A stretch of DNA of 24,438 nt. Source: Bacillota bacterium (lineage in GTDB: Bacteria; Bacillota; Sulfobacillia; JAJZYS01; JAJYTV01). A program made the translations under genes and the position numbers. Shown here in pieces: positions 21,942-24,438 of the stretch. Every line of letters begins with the position of its first letter. Position 1 is the first letter of the stretch. The notes beneath the pieces were generated by a model. That model was not told where the DNA came from and did not search any database. It saw nothing but the letters and a program-made list of their open reading frames with translations. The DNA is taken from the NCBI GenBank assembly GCA_021810725.1, contig JAJZIE010000010.1, positions 1-24,438 on the forward strand, given 5' to 3'.

Positions 21942-22400
21942 TCAACTGCCGGGCGCCTCGCAGAGTTCGATCGCCTGGAGGGGACTCAGGCTACCCTCCG
22001 CGACCCCTTCGATACCGGGCAGATAACGGTCGAGCGTGGCCACATTGACGTGCAGGAGCCTGCGCAGGAAGGCCGTATTCGCCTCCGTCTGCCCGAGTTC
22101 GACGCTGGTCTTGAACCGCGTCTCCCCATCGCTGAAGTCCATCTCGAAGTTGCCGAGCACGAGGCCGAAGTTCGCCCGTGTCAGAAAGTCGGCCATGGCC
22201 TGCCTTGCCTCTTCGGGGACGGCCTTGGCCGTCACCGAATAGATCACGAGGGCGTTTCGCTCCTCGTCGATGTGGGTGTAGCACATCCAGCTGCCATGCT
22301 GGCCACGGAACCCCATCGCCAAGGTGGACTGGCCCTCGACGGGCGCGTACTGCCAGCCGTCCTCCTGCAGCAGCGCCTCGACCATCTCCCGTAGGGACAT
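21942..22400 (-). CDS. YbjN-domain protein
   Basis: This is a 152-residue cytosolic protein with a YbjN / type III secretion chaperone-like fold. It has an opening helix MVEALLQEDGW, strands TLAMGFRGQHGSWMCYTHID and ALVIYSVTAKAVPEE, a helix ARQAMADFLTRAN, then LVLGNFEMDFSDGETRFKTSV, with its usual 'G-F-MD--DGE-RFK' signature. A further helix, TAFLRRLLHVNVATLDRYLPGI, follows. Members occur as stand-alone proteins of unknown biochemical role. The start ATG 22400 has a GGAGG site. It has its own promoter and a hairpin terminator, so it is monocistronic and not obviously linked to the flanking exporter or spoIIE. Confidence 0.85.
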   Translation of the reverse strand: MSLREMVEALLQEDGWQYAPVEGQSTLAMGFRGQHGSWMCYTHIDEERNALVIYSVTAKAVPEEARQAMADFLTRANFGLVLGNFEMDFSDGETRFKTSVELGQTEANTAFLRRLLHVNVATLDRYLPGIEGVAEGSLSPLQAIELCEAPGS

Positions 22401-22431
22401 GACTGCACCTCCAACCCTGCCTGCGCAAGGC

Positions 22432-22440
22432 AGTATAGCA
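22432..22440 (-). promoter_or_regulatory. extended -10 promoter of the YbjN-like gene
   Basis: TGC-TATACT on the minus strand matches the extended -10 class, about 32 nt before the ATG. No -35 of note was found. It begins right after the permease stop at 22461. Confidence 0.5.
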
Positions 22441-22460
22441 TCTGCCCGGCAGGCCCGGCG

Positions 22461-23630
22461 TCAGCCCTGCCGCAGAGCCTCGATCGGATCGAGGCGGCTT
22501 GCCCGCATGGCGGGCCACATGCCGAACACGATGCCCACGACGAGCGAGAAGCCGAGCGCGAGGACGATGGAGTTCGTCGCCACCCCACCACTCCAGCCGA
22601 GGGCCGTCGCCATGATGCTGGCCCCGAGGCTCCCGAGCAAGGCGCCGATCGCGCCACCGAACAGGCTGAGGATGCCGGACTCCACGAGGAACTGCGTCAG
22701 GATGGCGCCGCGACGGGCCCCGATCGCCTTGCGCAGGCCGATCTCCCTTGTCCGCTCGGCGACGGTCACCAGCATGATGTTCATGATGCCGATGCCGCCC
22801 ACCAGCAGCGAGATGCCGGCAATGCCTCCGAGCATCATCGTCAGGGTGCCGGTGATGGTGGAGAGCGTCGAGAGGATCTGGTCCTGCGAAACGACCATGG
22901 CCGCGTTCTGGTTGTCGAAGCGCGCGTTCATGACGGCCTCGATCTGGGCCACCGCGAGGGGGGCGATGCTCGCGGAACGGGCCTCCGCGATGATCGAGCT
23001 GACCTGGTTGCTGCCAAGGATCTCCTCGGCGGTGGTGATGGGCGTCAGGATGACGTCATCCTCGTTGGCGCCGAACGACCCGCCTGCGCTCTTGAGCACG
23101 CCGACCACCGTCAGGGGGGTACCGTTGACGTAGATCGTCTGCCCCATGCCCGAGCGCACCCCGAAGAGCTGCTGCTCCACGGTCTGTCCGATCACGGCGA
23201 CGTCGCGCCGATAGGTGACGTCCGACGCGATGAGGTAGCGCCCCGCGGCGAGCGTGCGGCCCTGGATCTTCAGGGACTGGGGCGTCGTGCCCATCAGAGA
23301 GGTGGAGTAGGTCTGCGAGCCGAAGGCCGATGTCACCTGGCCGGTCATGAGAGGCGCGTCGGCGCTGATCTGCGGCACCACCTGCTTGAGCCAGGTCAGG
23401 TCCTGCGGGTAGTAGAGGACGGCGCCGCTGGAGCGCATCGGTGTGATCGTGATCAGGTTCGAGCCGAGGGACTGGATCTGCGATGTGACCGATCCGGTGG
23501 CGGCCTGTCCGATCGAGATCAGCGCGATGACCGCACCGACGCCGATGATGATGCCGAGCATGGTCAGGAACGCCCGCAGCTTGCCCAGCATCAGGCTACG
23601 CCACGCCATGCGGATGCTTTCCCAGATCAT
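22461..23630 (-). CDS. MacB-like ABC transporter permease
   Basis: This is a 389-residue permease of the MacB/FtsX class. One transmembrane helix near the N-terminus (about 21-44) is followed by a MacB periplasmic-core domain (about 45-235) exposed outside the cell. Three C-terminal helices form the FtsX-like domain, which contains GGIGIMNIMLVTVAERTREIG, the typical MacB signature, with a coupling helix ERTREIGLRKAIGA. It ends RASRLDPIEALRQG as in this family. The ATG at 23630 shares its A with the ATPase stop (TGATG) and follows AGGAG by 5 nt. Together with the ATPase and adaptor it forms an exporter. Substrates of the class include peptides, lipoproteins and antibiotics, and none is indicated here. 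Confidence 0.95.
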   Translation of the reverse strand: MIWESIRMAWRSLMLGKLRAFLTMLGIIIGVGAVIALISIGQAATGSVTSQIQSLGSNLITITPMRSSGAVLYYPQDLTWLKQVVPQISADAPLMTGQVTSAFGSQTYSTSLMGTTPQSLKIQGRTLAAGRYLIASDVTYRRDVAVIGQTVEQQLFGVRSGMGQTIYVNGTPLTVVGVLKSAGGSFGANEDDVILTPITTAEEILGSNQVSSIIAEARSASIAPLAVAQIEAVMNARFDNQNAAMVVSQDQILSTLSTITGTLTMMLGGIAGISLLVGGIGIMNIMLVTVAERTREIGLRKAIGARRGAILTQFLVESGILSLFGGAIGALLGSLGASIMATALGWSGGVATNSIVLALGFSLVVGIVFGMWPAMRASRLDPIEALRQG

Positions 23631-24355
23631 CACGGCTCCTGCACCTCCCCCGGGATGCGCCTGCGCTCTGGCGGAACCTCTTCGTCCGAGACGACCGCCC
23701 CGTCGCGCAGGTGGATGATGCGCTCGGTGTGCAGGGCGACATCCTCGTCGTGCGTGACGATCACGATCGTTCGACCCGTCTTGTGCAGGTCGAGGAAGAG
23801 GCGCATGACGTCCTCGCCGGACGTGGAGTCGAGGTTGCCCGTCGGCTCGTCCGCCAGGATGACATCCGGCTGCCCGGCCAAGGCGCGGGCCACACCCACG
23901 CGCTGCTGCTGCCCGCCCGAGAGTTCCATCGGGCGATGGTGGTGGCGGTCCGCTAGACCAACGGCGGCCAGCGCCTCTTCCGCCCGCTTGCGGCGCTGGG
24001 ATCCGCTGAGGCCCCGATAGACGAGCGGAAGTTCCACGTTCTCGAGCGCCGTGAGCTGAGGGAGCAGGTTGTAGTTTTGAAAGACGAAGCCGATGCGGCG
24101 GTTGCGCACGTCCGCCAAGGCGTCATCGGACTTTCGCCCGACCTCTTCGCCACCCAGGAAGTACTGCCCCGCGCTGGGACGGTCGAGGCAGCCCAGAAGG
24201 TTCAGCAGGGTGGACTTGCCCGACCCGGAGGGGCCCATGATGGCCACCATCTGCCCCTCCGGGATCGCGAACTGGAGCCCGCGCAGGGCGTGCACTTCGA
24301 GACTGCCCATACGGTAGGTGCGCTTCAGATCCTCGACGCGGATGACCTCGGGCAT
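23630..24355 (-). CDS. MacB/LolD-type ABC transporter ATP-binding protein
   Basis: This 241-residue ATPase drives the permease encoded next to it. It has Walker A GPSGSGKST (41-49), the Q-loop VFQNYNLLPQLTALENV (Gln93), the signature LSGGQQQR (145-152), Walker B VILADEPTGNLDS (165-177) and the H-loop VTHD (His202). The NVELPLVYRG segment and the TGNLD D-loop are typical of the MacB/LolD subfamily. The ATG at 24355 is 1 nt past the adaptor stop. A frame open further upstream translates the Gly repeat of the adaptor out of frame. All catalytic residues are intact. Confidence 0.97.
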   Translation of the reverse strand: MPEVIRVEDLKRTYRMGSLEVHALRGLQFAIPEGQMVAIMGPSGSGKSTLLNLLGCLDRPSAGQYFLGGEEVGRKSDDALADVRNRRIGFVFQNYNLLPQLTALENVELPLVYRGLSGSQRRKRAEEALAAVGLADRHHHRPMELSGGQQQRVGVARALAGQPDVILADEPTGNLDSTSGEDVMRLFLDLHKTGRTIVIVTHDEDVALHTERIIHLRDGAVVSDEEVPPERRRIPGEVQEP

Positions 24356-24356
24356 G

Positions 24357-24438
24357 TCACTGCCCACCGTTGCCGCTGAAGCCACCGCCGCCACCGAAAC
24401 CACCGCCGCCACCGAAGCCGCCGCCGCCACTGCCGGAG
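24357..24438 (-). CDS. C-terminal end of a probable MacA/HlyD-type membrane fusion protein (partial)
   Basis: Twenty-six codons enter from the right edge and end in TGA at 24357-24359, 1 nt before the ATPase start. They read as a Gly-rich tail with Phe every sixth residue (GGGGF, GGGGGF, GGGGGF), then SGNGGQ. Low-complexity Gly tails are seen on some MacA/HlyD-type adaptors in Bacillota, and position before macB-type genes fits. The body of the protein is outside the window, so the family is inferred from context only. Confidence 0.55.
   Translation of the reverse strand, partial: SGSGGGGFGGGGGFGGGGGFSGNGGQ

Noticed and set aside
22441..22475. Repeated CCGGGC/GCCCGG blocks after the permease as a terminator
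   Set aside because: The blocks are mostly direct or self-complementary with loops too short to form a useful hairpin.
1..24438. CRISPR arrays, tRNA or rRNA genes, insertion sequences, attachment sites
   Set aside because: No spaced direct repeats, cloverleaf-like sequences, transposase motifs or terminal inverted repeats were seen by eye. A tRNAscan and IS search would be decisive.

Overview
The window is about 24.4 kb of high-GC DNA with compact, mostly minus-strand gene organisation. It looks like an endospore-forming, high-GC member of the Bacillota (Firmicutes), of the general kind seen in Symbiobacterium, Thermaerobacter or Sulfobacillus relatives. The reasons are a SpoIIE phosphatase gene, the order spoIIE - kinase-like gene - tilS - ftsH, RecD2 in place of RecBCD RecD, and a YmfF/YmfH-type M16 pair. 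The species cannot be named from the sequence. From memory, Bacillus subtilis has the comparable order spoIIE-yabS-yabT-tilS-hprT-ftsH-coaX-...-folP-folB-folK. This window keeps that skeleton with insertions and losses.

Layout on the + coordinate. Positions 1-912 (plus strand) hold broken tandem remnants of an alpha/beta hydrolase. Positions 940-5093 (minus) hold recD2, an M24 proline-type peptidase and coaX, the last two overlapping by 4 bp. Positions 5196-7006 hold a biotin module: bioY, a palindromic BirA-type operator in front of it, a divergent 63-residue ORF, and birA with its DNA-binding domain. Positions 6973-10624 (minus) hold a folate/one-carbon operon, transcribed fhs-folP-folB-folK-birA, with overlaps or 1-nt gaps. 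Positions 10699-11511 encode an HtrA-like lipoprotein that has lost catalytic residues. Positions 11632-14173 encode two M16 peptidase subunits, one with and one without the zinc site. Positions 14261-15644 encode a DUF2089-type zinc-ribbon/HTH protein followed by a DUF4097 protein. Positions 15780-21730 (minus) hold spoIIE, a degenerate kinase-like gene, tilS and ftsH. Positions 21942-24438 hold a YbjN-like gene and the end of a MacAB-type export operon (adaptor tail, ATPase, permease).

How the parts fit. FolP, FolB and FolK make the pterin part of tetrahydrofolate and Fhs loads it with formate. BirA attaches biotin and, with its winged-helix domain, probably represses bioY through the operator at 5763-5794. 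CoaX makes 4'-phosphopantothenate for CoA. SpoIIE, TilS and FtsH are the sporulation, tRNA and membrane-quality-control core. Several hairpins close transcription units, at 11587-11617, 15738-15765 and 21864-21907.

I found no rRNA, tRNA, CRISPR array, insertion sequence or phage gene, and no convincing new defence or biosynthetic system. The most interesting items are two catalytically degenerate proteins (the HtrA-like lipoprotein and the kinase-like protein), the BirA operator shared with a small divergent ORF, a possible hairpin-bridged ribosome binding site in front of the first M16 gene, and the scrambled hydrolase repeats at the left edge.
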